Assembly: GCA_020724425.1 (NCBI GenBank)
Contig: DYGY01000004.1
Span: 16,517-80,516, forward strand
Source: Thermaerobacter marianensis
GTDB lineage: Bacteria > Bacillota > Sulfobacillia > DVGY01
Length of the DNA: 64,000 nt
Direction: 5' to 3'
Below, piece after piece: positions 1 through 7,776 of the stretch. How positions within the stretch are numbered: position 1 is the stretch's first letter; each line of letters opens with the position of its first letter. The translations under genes and the position numbers were made by a program. The notes under the pieces are model-generated. The model was not told the origin of the DNA. It saw only the letters and a program-made list of their open reading frames with translations, and searched no databases.

Positions 1-1145
1 CAAATCCTCTCCTGGATTTTAGTGAGAGTTATCCTCTGAATAGCCGATACTCACTAGGTGATTGGAAAAGAGAAATCCCTGCTGAAGAGGGACTCTTGGA
101 ATATCTGGATAAACAGTTGGGTTTTTTAGAGGTATCAACAGATATCCAGAAGATAATTAGGTTCCTTATAGGTAGTCTCGATAGTAGTGGCTACCTTAGG
201 GCGAGTATCAGTGATCTGGCAAAAGACTTACGGGTTAGTCAACAAAGTGTGAATGCAGCTTTAGAAATATTGCAACGGTTTGATCCGGCAGGAATCGGTG
301 CCCGTACTCTTGGTGAGTGTCTTTTGTTGCAGCTAGAGAGATTTGGTATCAGGGATGGACTTGCAGTAGCGGTTATTCAGGATCATCTATTTGATGTGGC
401 TAATGGTAGTCTTAAGAAAATAGCAAAGGAGAGACAGTGTTCTCTTAAAGAAGTTCAGGATGCTATCAACCTCATTAAATCACTGAATCCAAGGCCAGGT
501 CAGATCTATGGCTCCTCGCAAGCTCCCTATATATTACCAGATATCTATATACATAGGATTGATGGTGAGTATCTGATTCTTCCAAATGAAAAGAGTAATT
601 CTTTATTAAATGTAAATAGGGAGTATGTACGTCTTATAGATAATCCTACAACTGATTCGGAGACCAGGAATTATCTAAAACAGAAATACAGTCAGGCTCT
701 TCATGTCATTAATAATTTGCATAAACGTAATCTGACACTAATAAGTATCGTTGAAGTACTGGTTGAAGAACAAAGACTCTTTTTTGATGAGGGTATAGAC
801 TTAAAACCGCTAACTAGAGAAGTTGTAGCCAAGAGATTAGGTTTACATGAGTCAACAGTTAGCAGAGCTGTTAGGGATAAGTACATATCTACTCCTTATG
901 GTGTTTTCCCACTGGCTTTCTTTTTTTCGTCTACTCTGAGTGGGATTAGTGGAGAGGTCTCATCAATATCTGTAAAGGACCTACTAAGAGAGATAGTTGC
1001 AGGAGAAGATCCCCTATCACCTTATACAGACAGTGCATTGCAAGAGCTGCTGGCTAAAGAAGGGATAACTATTTCTAGAAGGACAGTGGCCAAGTATCGT
1101 AATCAGTTAGGTATTCCACCTGTTAAACTACGAATAAGGTATTGA
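1..1145 (+). CDS. rpoN: RNA polymerase sigma-54 factor, 5' end cut by window
   Basis: The open frame runs from the first bases of the window (frame 3) with no start codon needed, so this is the C-terminal ~380 residues of sigma-54. It directs core RNA polymerase to -24/-12 promoters that need AAA+ activators. The visible upstream part begins NPLLDFSESYPLN, the linker before the core-binding domain. The core-binding region follows (residues SLDSSGYL, ARTLGECLLLQLERFG, NPRPGQIYG), then the HTH (VAKRLGLHESTVSRAVRDKY, STPYGVFPLAFFF), and the RpoN box RRTVAKYRNQLGIP close to the C-terminus. These are family hallmarks and the identity is secure. A TTG at 96 is in frame but lies inside the conserved region and is not the true start. 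glpP follows after 13 bases, so the two are probably co-transcribed. No sigma-54 target or bEBP activator is evident in this window. Confidence 0.96.
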   Translation, partial: NPLLDFSESYPLNSRYSLGDWKREIPAEEGLLEYLDKQLGFLEVSTDIQKIIRFLIGSLDSSGYLRASISDLAKDLRVSQQSVNAALEILQRFDPAGIGARTLGECLLLQLERFGIRDGLAVAVIQDHLFDVANGSLKKIAKERQCSLKEVQDAINLIKSLNPRPGQIYGSSQAPYILPDIYIHRIDGEYLILPNEKSNSLLNVNREYVRLIDNPTTDSETRNYLKQKYSQALHVINNLHKRNLTLISIVEVLVEEQRLFFDEGIDLKPLTREVVAKRLGLHESTVSRAVRDKYISTPYGVFPLAFFFSSTLSGISGEVSSISVKDLLREIVAGEDPLSPYTDSALQELLAKEGITISRRTVAKYRNQLGIPPVKLRIRY

Positions 1146-1158
1146 ATGGAGGCAGGAC

Positions 1159-1716
1159 ATGAGTTTAGCGTCTCTTGGCCCGGTCATAGCGGCTATACGA
1201 GAGGAGTCTGAACTGGAACAGGCTATTAATAGTCCAGTTAAGACTATTTTCCTTCTCTCTAGTGATCTGATAAATAGTAAGCGTGTGGTACAGATGGTTC
1301 AGGGAGAAGGAAAACAGATCTTTCTTCATGTTGACCTTGTCAGGGGATTAGGTTCTGATCCAGAGGCCATTAGGTATATCGCTAGAGAGATTAAACCAGA
1401 CGGGATAATATCAACAAAGACTCAGGCTGTTATGGCTGCAAAGGTGGAGGGATTACCTAGTATTCAACGTGTTTTTGCTCTAGATTCACAAGCATTAGCT
1501 AAACTCACAAGAAGTATTTCAGCAGTTGAACCCGATGCTATTGAGATTTTGCCAGGCCTGTTACCAAAAGTAATTATGGACTTGAAGAAGAAATTTAGTA
1601 TACCAGTAATCACCGGGGGATTAATCTCTGAAGAGGATGAAGTAGAGATTCTCTTGAAAGTGGGGGCTAGTGGAATATCTACAAGTTCTTCAAAACTGTG
1701 GAATTGGACTAGATAG
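1159..1716 (+). CDS. glpP: GlpP-family glycerol operon antiterminator
   Basis: This 185-residue protein belongs to the GlpP family, TIM-barrel-like RNA-binding proteins. In Bacillus they bind leader mRNA of glpD and glpFK in the presence of glycerol-3-phosphate and prevent termination. Family signatures are VIAAIREESELEQAI at the N-terminus, FLHVDLVRGLGSDPEAI near residue 55, DGIISTKTQAVMAAK near 85 and EILPGLLPKVI plus ITGGLISEEDEV toward the C-terminus. Length matches the family (about 180-190). The ATG is preceded by GGAGGC at 1147-1152. No glp genes lie nearby, so the protein must act in trans. Position directly after rpoN suggests one transcript ending at the hairpin at 1729-1754. Confidence 0.9.
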   Translation: MSLASLGPVIAAIREESELEQAINSPVKTIFLLSSDLINSKRVVQMVQGEGKQIFLHVDLVRGLGSDPEAIRYIAREIKPDGIISTKTQAVMAAKVEGLPSIQRVFALDSQALAKLTRSISAVEPDAIEILPGLLPKVIMDLKKKFSIPVITGGLISEEDEVEILLKVGASGISTSSSKLWNWTR

Positions 1717-1728
1717 GCATATCCCGGG

Positions 1729-1754
1729 CCTCTGTGAAGAATTAATCACAGAGG
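1729..1754 (+). terminator. Hairpin after glpP, possible terminator
   Basis: A 9-bp perfect stem (CCTCTGTGA / TCACAGAGG) with an 8-base loop lies 13 bases after the glpP stop codon. It is followed by a U-containing but not continuous tract (TGTTTAGTTATT). It probably ends the rpoN-glpP transcript, although the weak T-run makes it a moderate terminator at best. Confidence 0.55.
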
Positions 1755-1761
1755 TGTTTAG

Positions 1762-1887
1762 TTATTAGAGAGAAGAGTAAGGGTAATTTCCGAACATATG
1801 ATGAAAAACATAAAGGATGCTAGAAACAAGCTGGTTCACTACAAAGATCTTAAGTATTTGACGAGTTTAATGTTGTACTCAAAATAG
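1762..1887 (+). pseudogene. Short gene scrap with an R-x4-H (HEPN-like) motif
   Basis: One frame is open from just after a TAG at 1759 to a TAG at 1885-1887. It encodes about 41 residues with two adjacent ATGs at 1798 and 1801 but no convincing ribosome binding site. The peptide contains IKDARNKLVHYKDLKYL. The RNKLVH segment has the R-x4-H spacing seen in HEPN RNase-like domains such as HepT. HEPN domains are about 100-130 residues, so at most the C-terminal third is present. I read it as a decayed fragment; a chance open frame cannot be excluded. Confidence 0.3.
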
Positions 1888-1905
1888 TTCGTGACTTAGA
1901 ATAGG

Positions 1906-1946
1906 TAGTACACTTAGAGAGGAGGGTCTCCTCTCTAAGTGTACTA
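1906..1946. repeat. 19-bp perfect inverted repeat, 3-base loop
   Basis: TAGTACACTTAGAGAGGAG at 1906-1924 is the exact reverse complement of 1928-1946, separated only by GGT. No T-tract follows on either strand, so it does not look like an ordinary intrinsic terminator. It could be an mRNA-stabilising hairpin, the relic of a small mobile element end or a strong insulator hairpin ahead of the nag operon promoter. I did not notice another copy in the window. Confidence 0.75.
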
Positions 1947-2029
1947 GAAACGCATATTATCACATACATATTAACAGCAATCGTAAGTTTAGCGGCCGAC
2001 TAAGCAGATAAACGCAACTAAATACCGCA

Positions 2030-2045
2030 ACTGGTATAGACAACT
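2030..2045 (+). promoter_or_regulatory. NagR-type operator upstream of the nag/PTS operon
   Basis: The 16 bases ACTGGTATAGACAACT match 15 of 16 positions of the Bacillus subtilis NagR (YvoA) operator consensus as I remember it (ATTGGTATAGACAACT). The operon encodes its own NagR-like GntR/UTRA regulator at 3963. The site overlaps the predicted -35 element at 2037-2042, so repressor binding would block RNA polymerase. Relief by an amino-sugar phosphate effector is expected from the family. Confidence 0.75.
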
Positions 2046-2065
2046 AAACAACTAGATGTTATACT
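2037..2065 (+). promoter_or_regulatory. Sigma-A type promoter of the nag/PTS operon
   Basis: The -35 is TAGACA (2037-2042), then a 17-bp spacer, then a -10 of TATACT (2060-2065). Transcription would begin near 2072. That leaves about 25 bases of leader if translation starts at TTG 2097, which favours that start over GTG 2082. Confidence 0.65.
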
Positions 2066-2096
2066 GTTCCTAGTATGTTATGTGGGGTGGTCTGGT

Positions 2097-3266
2097 TTGG
2101 GTGATAAGAAGCTAATTGTTGGTGGAACTATAGTGACGGGTTTTGAGGTTATACAGGGTGGTTTTGTGCTCATTGAAGGGCAGAAGATTGTGGATGCGGG
2201 GAGGATTGATCAGCTACCTGATACCGATGCGAGGGTTATCATGGTTCCTAGTGGCTATCTGGTGATGCCGGGATTTATTGATATGCATGTGCATGGGGCG
2301 CTGGGTGCTGATGTTATGGATGGCAGGGATGCCCTAGAGGTTATTTCAACTGCTTTAGCTGCTGAAGGAGTTACTGGTTTCCTTCCTACTGTTATGACTG
2401 ATAGCGAAGAAAAGATTAGCAGAGCTTTGAGTGGTGTTGGTAGTGTGGATGGGGCTGAGGTTCTAGGGATTCATCTGGAGGGTCCTTTTATTAATAGGGC
2501 TAAGGCCGGTGCACAACCGGTTGAGTATATCAGGAAGTATGATAAAGAGCTTTTTAGAGAGTGGCAGATGACAGCTGCCGGGATGATTAAACTGATTACT
2601 GTAGCTCCAGAGACCGATGTTTCCATGGTGAGGGAATTGGTTTCTGAAGGAGTTATTGTTTCAGCAGGTCATACAGATGCTACATATCTTGAGATGATTC
2701 AGGCGATTGATCAAGGAGTTAGTCATGTGACTCATCTCTTTAATGGGATGAGGGGGATGCATCATCGGGAACCAGGGATTGTTGGGGCTTCATTGTTAGA
2801 TAAAAGGGTTCAGGTTGAGATAATTTATGATGGGATTCATGTACGGGATGAGATGGTAGAACTAGTTTATCGCTTGAAGGGTAGTGAGGGAATAATCCTA
2901 GTTACTGATGGGATGAGGGCTAAGGGGCTTAGTGATGGGGAGTATGAGTTAGCAGGACAAAAGGTGGTTGTTAGAAACAAAGAAGCAAGGTTAGAATCGG
3001 GTGTGCTTGCTGGTAGCACTTTGAGGATGAATGAGGCTGTTAGGAGAGCTAGCTCTTTAGGTGATTTAGCGGATCTAGTACGGATGTCATCATTAAATGC
3101 AGCTATCAAGTTAGGGATAGAGAAGCGTAAGGGGAGTATTGAGAGAGGCAAGGATGCTGATCTTGTCATTGTGGATTCAGAGTTTGGGGTCTGGAAGACT
3201 TATTGTCGTGGAGATGAGGTATATGATGCAGGTGCTATGGGTAAGTGGTTATCAGGAACTATCTGA
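2097..3266 (+). CDS. nagA: N-acetylglucosamine-6-phosphate deacetylase
   Basis: NagA is a cytosolic amidohydrolase-superfamily TIM barrel that removes acetate from GlcNAc-6-phosphate to give glucosamine-6-phosphate. Visible motifs are the metal-binding GFIDMHVHG (His64 and His66 of this start), HLEGPFIN with the metal-ligand Glu, SAGHTDATY, HLFNGM, the catalytic-Asp loop LVTDGM and LAGSTLRMNEAV. Length of about 389 residues is typical. I prefer TTG 2097 because GGGGTGG (2084-2090) then acts as ribosome binding site; a GTG at 2082 in the same frame would overlap that site and sit about 10 bases from the predicted transcript start. It is the first gene of a twelve-gene operon and overlaps nagB by 41 bases. 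Confidence 0.93.
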   Translation: MGDKKLIVGGTIVTGFEVIQGGFVLIEGQKIVDAGRIDQLPDTDARVIMVPSGYLVMPGFIDMHVHGALGADVMDGRDALEVISTALAAEGVTGFLPTVMTDSEEKISRALSGVGSVDGAEVLGIHLEGPFINRAKAGAQPVEYIRKYDKELFREWQMTAAGMIKLITVAPETDVSMVRELVSEGVIVSAGHTDATYLEMIQAIDQGVSHVTHLFNGMRGMHHREPGIVGASLLDKRVQVEIIYDGIHVRDEMVELVYRLKGSEGIILVTDGMRAKGLSDGEYELAGQKVVVRNKEARLESGVLAGSTLRMNEAVRRASSLGDLADLVRMSSLNAAIKLGIEKRKGSIERGKDADLVIVDSEFGVWKTYCRGDEVYDAGAMGKWLSGTI

Positions 3267-3966
3267 GTTGGTTGCTGAACATATATATAGGTCCATAGAA
3301 GAGAAGCCAGAGGCTAACTGGGGTCTGGCAACCGGGTCTAGTTTTGTAGGTACCTATAGATTGTTAGTGGAGAAGCATAGGCCTAGACCATTAGATCTAG
3401 AGGGTATTAGGACATTTAATCTTGATGAGTATGTGGGGTTAGATGGTTCCTCTCCGTATAGTTTTCGGTACTTTATGAACAGGTCTTTATTCTATCCATT
3501 GGGGTTGGATTTAGGGCAGACTAATATCCCTAATGGAATGGCCAAGGACTTGGAGCTAGAGTGTAAACGGTATGAAGAAAAAATTGAAGCTTCTGGGCGA
3601 ATAGATTATCAGTTGCTCGGAGTGGGTGTAAATGGCCATATAGGCTTTAATGAGCCGGGGACTGAGTTTAGTAGCAGGACACATGTGGCAAGGTTGACTG
3701 AGTCAACTAGAAGGGCTAATTCAAGGTTTTTTGGCAGTATTGAGAGTGTCCCCACTCATGCCATTACTATGGGTATAGGTAGCATAATGAGGGCTAGGGA
3801 GATAATTCTTGTGGTTAGTGGAGATGGGAAAGAAGAGGTTGTGCAACAATTGCTAGGGCATCAGGTTGTAAGCAAAAGATGGCCAGTTACAATCTTAAAG
3901 AAACATCCCAAGGTAACAGTTATTGTAGATGAAAGCCTTGTGTCAGAGAGGGTGGGTGTTGGATGA
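3226..3966 (+). CDS. nagB: Glucosamine-6-phosphate deaminase
   Basis: NagB isomerises and deaminates glucosamine-6-phosphate to fructose-6-phosphate and ammonia, feeding glycolysis. Motifs seen are GLATGSSFVGTYR, FNLDEYVGL with the catalytic Asp, YSFRYFMN, LLGVGVNGHIGFNEPG with the catalytic His, and AITMGIGSIM. The 246-residue product from ATG 3226 begins MQVLWV, where family members start. GAGG at 3216-3219 lies six bases upstream, while the long upstream extension is only the overlap with nagA. Start and stop overlaps with nagA (41 bases) and nagR (ATGA, 4 bases) indicate translational coupling. The short C-terminus lacks the allosteric extension of the E. coli hexameric enzyme, so it is probably a Bacillus-like non-allosteric form. 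Confidence 0.95.
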   Translation: MQVLWVSGYQELSELVAEHIYRSIEEKPEANWGLATGSSFVGTYRLLVEKHRPRPLDLEGIRTFNLDEYVGLDGSSPYSFRYFMNRSLFYPLGLDLGQTNIPNGMAKDLELECKRYEEKIEASGRIDYQLLGVGVNGHIGFNEPGTEFSSRTHVARLTESTRRANSRFFGSIESVPTHAITMGIGSIMRAREIILVVSGDGKEEVVQQLLGHQVVSKRWPVTILKKHPKVTVIVDESLVSERVGVG

Positions 3967-4685
3967 TAAATAAGAGTTCGCCGATTCCAATTTACTTTCA
4001 ATTAGAGGAACTATTAAGAACAGCAGTTGAGAATGGGGAATTGATTCCCGGTCAGTTGATTCCTTCAGAAAGGGAGTTAGCTGAGAAATATGATATTAGT
4101 CGTATGACTGTACGGCAGGCCATTAATAATCTGGTTAATCAGGGTCTTCTAGTGAGGGAACAGGGCAAGGGCACTTTTGTGGCCGATAAGAAGATTGAGC
4201 AACCCTTAATGACTCTTACCAGTTTCTCTGAGGATATGCGGAGCAGGGGTCTTGTACCTGGGACAGAGATTAGGGAGTTTGAGGTTATTTCGGCATCTAT
4301 GCGCGAGAGCATGGAGTTACAGATAGAAGAGAGTGAACCTATTTATCGGGTAAGCAGGGTCAGGTTAGCTGATGCAGAGCCGATGGCTTATGAGATTCTG
4401 TTCTTGCCCAAGAGTATTTTTCCAGAGATCACTGAAGCCACTATTAGCAGCTCTTTCTACAAGTATGTGGAAAAGGAGCTGGGAATGAAGATTGAAAGAG
4501 CAAGACAGACTTTAGAGCCTGCCTTAGCAACAGACATTGAGAGTGAGTTTCTTAATGTAAAGAAGGGTTCTCCTGTACTACTGATGAGGAGAACTAGTTA
4601 TCTAAGTAATGGTAGGCCGTTTGAGTATGTTAAGTCAGTCTACCGTGGAGATAGATACAAGTTCATCACTGAAATGAAGAGATAG
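3963..4685 (+). CDS. nagR: GntR/UTRA transcriptional regulator, NagR-like
   Basis: This 240-residue repressor has an N-terminal GntR winged helix (residues about 5-75; IPSERELAEKYDISRMTVRQ, REQGKGTFVA) and a C-terminal UTRA effector domain (about 90-235; ITEATISSSFYKYVEKELGM, LMRRTSYLSNGRPFEYVKSV). This matches the HutC-type NagR/YvoA group, which bind phosphorylated amino sugars such as GlcN-6-P or GlcNAc-6-P. It lies directly after nagB in an ATGA overlap. A NagR-like operator sits over the operon promoter at 2030-2045, so autoregulation of the whole operon is the simplest model. Because downstream genes are not classical GlcNAc genes, the true effector may be a related compound. Confidence 0.88.
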   Translation: MINKSSPIPIYFQLEELLRTAVENGELIPGQLIPSERELAEKYDISRMTVRQAINNLVNQGLLVREQGKGTFVADKKIEQPLMTLTSFSEDMRSRGLVPGTEIREFEVISASMRESMELQIEESEPIYRVSRVRLADAEPMAYEILFLPKSIFPEITEATISSSFYKYVEKELGMKIERARQTLEPALATDIESEFLNVKKGSPVLLMRRTSYLSNGRPFEYVKSVYRGDRYKFITEMKR

Positions 4686-4695
4686 GTGATAGTTA

Positions 4696-5136
4696 ATGAG
4701 GTTCTTAGATGAGAAATTGGTAGAGTTAGGTGCTGTCGTGAAGACCCCTCAAGAAGCAATAAGAAGGGCTGGATTCTTGCTGGTTCAAGAGGGAATTATC
4801 AAAGAGGAATACGTTCTAGCAATGGTTGATAGTTATGAAAAACAGGGACCCTATATTGTTTTAGCTCCTGGTATTGCTATGCCTCATGCCAGGCCGGAAA
4901 TGGGGGTTAACTCTCCTGGAGTGTCTCTTGTTCAGTTAGCTACACCTGTTGAGTTTGGTCATTCAAGTAATGACCCGGTTTACCTGGTAGTGGCTTTAGC
5001 TGGATCTACTAGTGAAGAACATGTGGGTATTTTGCAAAGACTGTCTTTGGTGTTAGGTAATCAGGATAAGGTTGATGGATTAAAAAGCGCAGTGAGCTAT
5101 AAGGAAATTCAAAAGATAGTGGAGGGATTGGTATGA
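4696..5136 (+). CDS. PTS sugar transporter subunit IIA, mannitol/fructose-ascorbate type
   Basis: The 146-residue cytoplasmic IIA protein accepts phosphate from HPr-His15 and passes it to IIB. The phosphorylation-site motif is IAMPHARPEMGV with His64. The fold matches the PTS_EIIA_2 family, as in UlaC and SgcA. Its partners here are IIB (4-base ATGA overlap) and an UlaA-type IIC. The gene begins 10 bases after nagR. The ribosome binding site is weak (AGGTGA), suggesting coupling. The sugar cannot be read from IIA alone. Confidence 0.88.
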   Translation: MRFLDEKLVELGAVVKTPQEAIRRAGFLLVQEGIIKEEYVLAMVDSYEKQGPYIVLAPGIAMPHARPEMGVNSPGVSLVQLATPVEFGHSSNDPVYLVVALAGSTSEEHVGILQRLSLVLGNQDKVDGLKSAVSYKEIQKIVEGLV

Positions 5137-5405
5137 AGATACTGGCTGTATGTGGTCTTGGGCAGGGAACAAGTCTAATTTTGAGGATGAGTATAGAGAC
5201 AGTCTTAAGTGAAAAGGGAGTGGTAGCTGATGTAGACCATATGGATGTTTCTTTAGCAGCAGGAACAGACGCCGATTACATTGTTACTAGCAACGAGTTG
5301 GCGCAGAACCTGAGGAATCATCGTGCCAAGGTCATCGTGGTAAACAACTACTTTGACAAGAAAGAGGTTGAAACTGCGCTACAGGAGGTATTTGAAAAAC
5401 TCTAA
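5133..5405 (+). CDS. PTS sugar transporter subunit IIB, ascorbate/lactose type
   Basis: This 90-residue IIB protein starts MKILAVCGLGQGTSLILRM, with the phosphocysteine Cys7 in the P-loop typical of the lactose/ascorbate IIB superfamily (UlaB, SgcB). It relays phosphate from IIA-His64 to the substrate during transport by IIC. It overlaps IIA by four bases and is followed after 15 bases by IIC, which carries a good GGGGAGAG ribosome binding site. Separate single-domain IIA, IIB and IIC proteins are the usual arrangement in the L-ascorbate family. Confidence 0.88.
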   Translation: MKILAVCGLGQGTSLILRMSIETVLSEKGVVADVDHMDVSLAAGTDADYIVTSNELAQNLRNHRAKVIVVNNYFDKKEVETALQEVFEKL

Positions 5406-5420
5406 AAGGGGAGAGAGCAA

Positions 5421-6716
5421 ATGCAATTTGTCGAGTGGTTAGCTACTAATGTTTTTGGGCAACCGGCAATTCTACTTGGATTGATTGTTCTGTTAGGTCT
5501 TGTTTTGCAGAGAAAAACCTTTAGCCAGACAATGAGTGGAACTCTTAAAGCTGTAATTGGCTTTATCATTATTGGTGCTGGTGCTGGAATTATTGTAAAC
5601 TCTCTTTTGATCTTCCAACCCATGTGGAAAGAGGTATTTAACCTTGAAACTCAGGCACTAGGGAGCTTTATGGGTCAAGAGGGTTTTATGGCCAAGTATG
5701 GAGGAGCGGTTGCTCTGGCTATGACTCTAGGTTTTCTTCTGAATGTGTTGCTTGCTAGAATTACGCCTCTTAAATATATCTATCTGACTGGACATATGAT
5801 GTTCTGGACAGCAGTTATTTTTGCAGGTGTTGTTGTAACGTCTGTCGGTGAAGTTGATACTCTTAAGTTAGCATTGTTTCTAGCAGTGATCTTAGGTATA
5901 TACTGGACGGTTCAGCCGGCCTTAACCCAACCTTTTATGAGAAAAATTATGGGTCATGATGAGATTGCTTTAGGTCACACTTCTGCTTCTGCCGCCTTAT
6001 TAGGTGCTCTGATGGGCTATCTGTTTGGAAATAAGGAGCAGGATTCAGAGAAGTTACAGGTACCTAAAGGTTTGGAGTTCTTGCGTGATTCTAATGTAGT
6101 CACTGCTTTAACGATGGGTATTCTGTTCCTGGTAGGTGCAATTATCTTGTCTACTAAGGATACACCCGGGGCTCAGGAATTAATAGCCATGTCTGGGGAC
6201 CAGAGCTTTTTGATGTATTCTTTAATGCAGGCCGTTACCTTTGCAGCAGGTATTGCTGTAGTCTTGATGGGTGTTCGTATGTTTGTTGGTGAGATGGTTC
6301 CTGCTTTCCGCGGCATTGCCACCAAGTTAGTACCTGGAGCAAGACCAGCACTTGATGTTCCGGTTATCTATCCGGCTGCACCTAATGCAGTTATTCTAGG
6401 TTTCCTTGGTGCTTTTGTTGGTGCCTTGATTTGGCTTGTCGTACTGGGTAATACTGTGGGATATGTCTTTGTACCAACAATGATTGTATTGTTCTTCCAT
6501 GGTGCTGCTGCTGGTGTTTTCGGTAATGTCACTGGTGGTGTTAGAGGAGCTGTGTTAGGTGGTTTTATGACAGCCACTTTGGTAGCTTGGGGTCAGTACT
6601 TCATGGTTACCTTCTTGATTCATGACACAATTCCGGATACTGCCATGTGGGCTGCAGACTCGGATATGTTTATTCTTGGACCACTTGTAAGTCTGCTAGC
6701 CAAGTTATTCTTCTAA
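5421..6716 (+). CDS. PTS ascorbate-family membrane permease IIC (UlaA/SgaT-like)
   Basis: This 431-residue polytopic protein has ten or more hydrophobic segments and the UlaA-family pattern: GQPAILLGLIVLLGLVLQRK, GTLKAVIGFIIIGAGAGIIV, LLGALMGYLFGNKEQ and VPAFRGIATKLVPGARPALD. UlaA homologues translocate and phosphorylate acidic or lactone sugars (ascorbate) but are also found with unknown substrates. Catabolic neighbours are NagA/NagB, a phosphotriesterase-like protein and KDGP aldolase, and none of the ascorbate genes (UlaG lactonase, UlaD/E/F) is present. The substrate is therefore unlikely to be ascorbate and more likely an amino-sugar derivative with an acid or lactone group (inference). 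A strong hairpin follows at 6725-6754. Confidence 0.87.
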   Translation: MQFVEWLATNVFGQPAILLGLIVLLGLVLQRKTFSQTMSGTLKAVIGFIIIGAGAGIIVNSLLIFQPMWKEVFNLETQALGSFMGQEGFMAKYGGAVALAMTLGFLLNVLLARITPLKYIYLTGHMMFWTAVIFAGVVVTSVGEVDTLKLALFLAVILGIYWTVQPALTQPFMRKIMGHDEIALGHTSASAALLGALMGYLFGNKEQDSEKLQVPKGLEFLRDSNVVTALTMGILFLVGAIILSTKDTPGAQELIAMSGDQSFLMYSLMQAVTFAAGIAVVLMGVRMFVGEMVPAFRGIATKLVPGARPALDVPVIYPAAPNAVILGFLGAFVGALIWLVVLGNTVGYVFVPTMIVLFFHGAAAGVFGNVTGGVRGAVLGGFMTATLVAWGQYFMVTFLIHDTIPDTAMWAADSDMFILGPLVSLLAKLFF

Positions 6717-6724
6717 AATTGTAA

Positions 6725-6754
6725 GGAAGAAAGGGCTTTTTGGCCCTTTCTTCC
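6725..6754 (+). terminator. Strong intra-operon hairpin without T-tract
   Basis: GGAAGAAAGGGC (6725-6736) pairs perfectly with GCCCTTTCTTCC (6743-6754) over 12 bp with a 6-base loop. No U-run follows and the next gene begins at 6772 in the same direction. It probably stabilises the upstream nagA-to-IIC transcript or partly attenuates the downstream genes rather than ending the operon. Confidence 0.6.
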
Positions 6755-6771
6755 AACCATTTGGCGGTGGG

Positions 6772-7764
6772 ATGATGAGTTTTGTTAGAACTATGCTGGC
6801 TGATATTGATCCTTCAGAGTTAGGTTTCACCTATACTCATGAGCACCTAGTTTGCAAACCACCATACTGGGTTGAAAAAGGTGAAGCTGATCTATTGTTA
6901 GATAATCCTGAGTTAACAAGGTTAGAGGTCTTAGATTTTAAGGCTCTCGGTGGTGAGTCTATTGTTGATGCGACTGCTGTAGACTATGGTCGCAATGTGA
7001 AGGCCGTTTATGAAATTGCTATTAGTACCGGGGTTAATATTATTGGAACTGCCGGGTTTAATAAGGGGATTTTATGGTCTGCAAGGCTTCCTGAAAGAAT
7101 TAAGGAGTTTGTAGGTAGTTATGATACCTATAATCATTGGATTGAGAGTGCTAGTTTGGATGAGCTTGTTGGTTATATTGTAAACGAAGTTACTGAGGGT
7201 CTTGAAGCTACCAGTATCAAAGCCGGACAGATTAAATTTGGTACAAGCTATAACTCAATTAAACCGTTGGAGGTTAAGACATTAAGAGCAGCAGCAAGGG
7301 CTCATTTGGAGACTAATGCGCCTCTAACAGCTCATACAGAAGCAGGTACAATGGCTTTGGAGCAGATAGATTTGTTAAAGGCAGAAGGGATAGATCTTTC
7401 TTCTATATCTTTTGGTCATATGGATCGTAACCTTGATCCCTTTTATCATGAGGAGATTGCTAAGACTGGTGCCTATCTCTCTTTTGATGGTGTTGGTAAG
7501 GTGAAGTATGGGCCTGAGAGTGACAGGATAGCTGCAATTATTGATCTGGTGAGGAAGGGGTATGAAGATCAGATACTGATAAGTGGGGATATGGCCAGAA
7601 AATCATACTACAAACACTATGACTATGGGTTGGGTTTTGAGTATATTATCAGCAAATGGATTCCTCGCTTCCTTGTTGAAGCGGACAGAGCGGGGTTTGA
7701 TGGAGAAGTATTGGTGGATAAGTTCTTTAGGGTCAATTCAGCACGGTGTTTATCTTTTAAGTAA
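6772..7764 (+). CDS. Phosphotriesterase-family hydrolase, probable sugar-phosphate lactonase
   Basis: The 330-residue protein belongs to the phosphotriesterase homology branch (COG1735) of the amidohydrolase superfamily. Metal ligands are visible: His23 and His25 in FTYTHEHLVC, a bridging Lys in KAGQIKFGTS, His in TAHTEAGT, His in SFGHMDRN and Asp in LISGDMAR. Several COG1735 proteins of Firmicutes and mycoplasmas that are encoded beside PTS genes hydrolyse phosphorylated sugar lactones; true phosphotriesterase activity is rare. Opening a lactone ring of the phosphorylated import product is therefore my preferred role. ATG 6775, one codon downstream, is an equally good start given GGCGG at 6763-6767. 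The next gene follows after 12 bases. Confidence 0.8.
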   Translation: MMSFVRTMLADIDPSELGFTYTHEHLVCKPPYWVEKGEADLLLDNPELTRLEVLDFKALGGESIVDATAVDYGRNVKAVYEIAISTGVNIIGTAGFNKGILWSARLPERIKEFVGSYDTYNHWIESASLDELVGYIVNEVTEGLEATSIKAGQIKFGTSYNSIKPLEVKTLRAAARAHLETNAPLTAHTEAGTMALEQIDLLKAEGIDLSSISFGHMDRNLDPFYHEEIAKTGAYLSFDGVGKVKYGPESDRIAAIIDLVRKGYEDQILISGDMARKSYYKHYDYGLGFEYIISKWIPRFLVEADRAGFDGEVLVDKFFRVNSARCLSFK

Positions 7765-7776
7765 GGGGAGAGAGAA

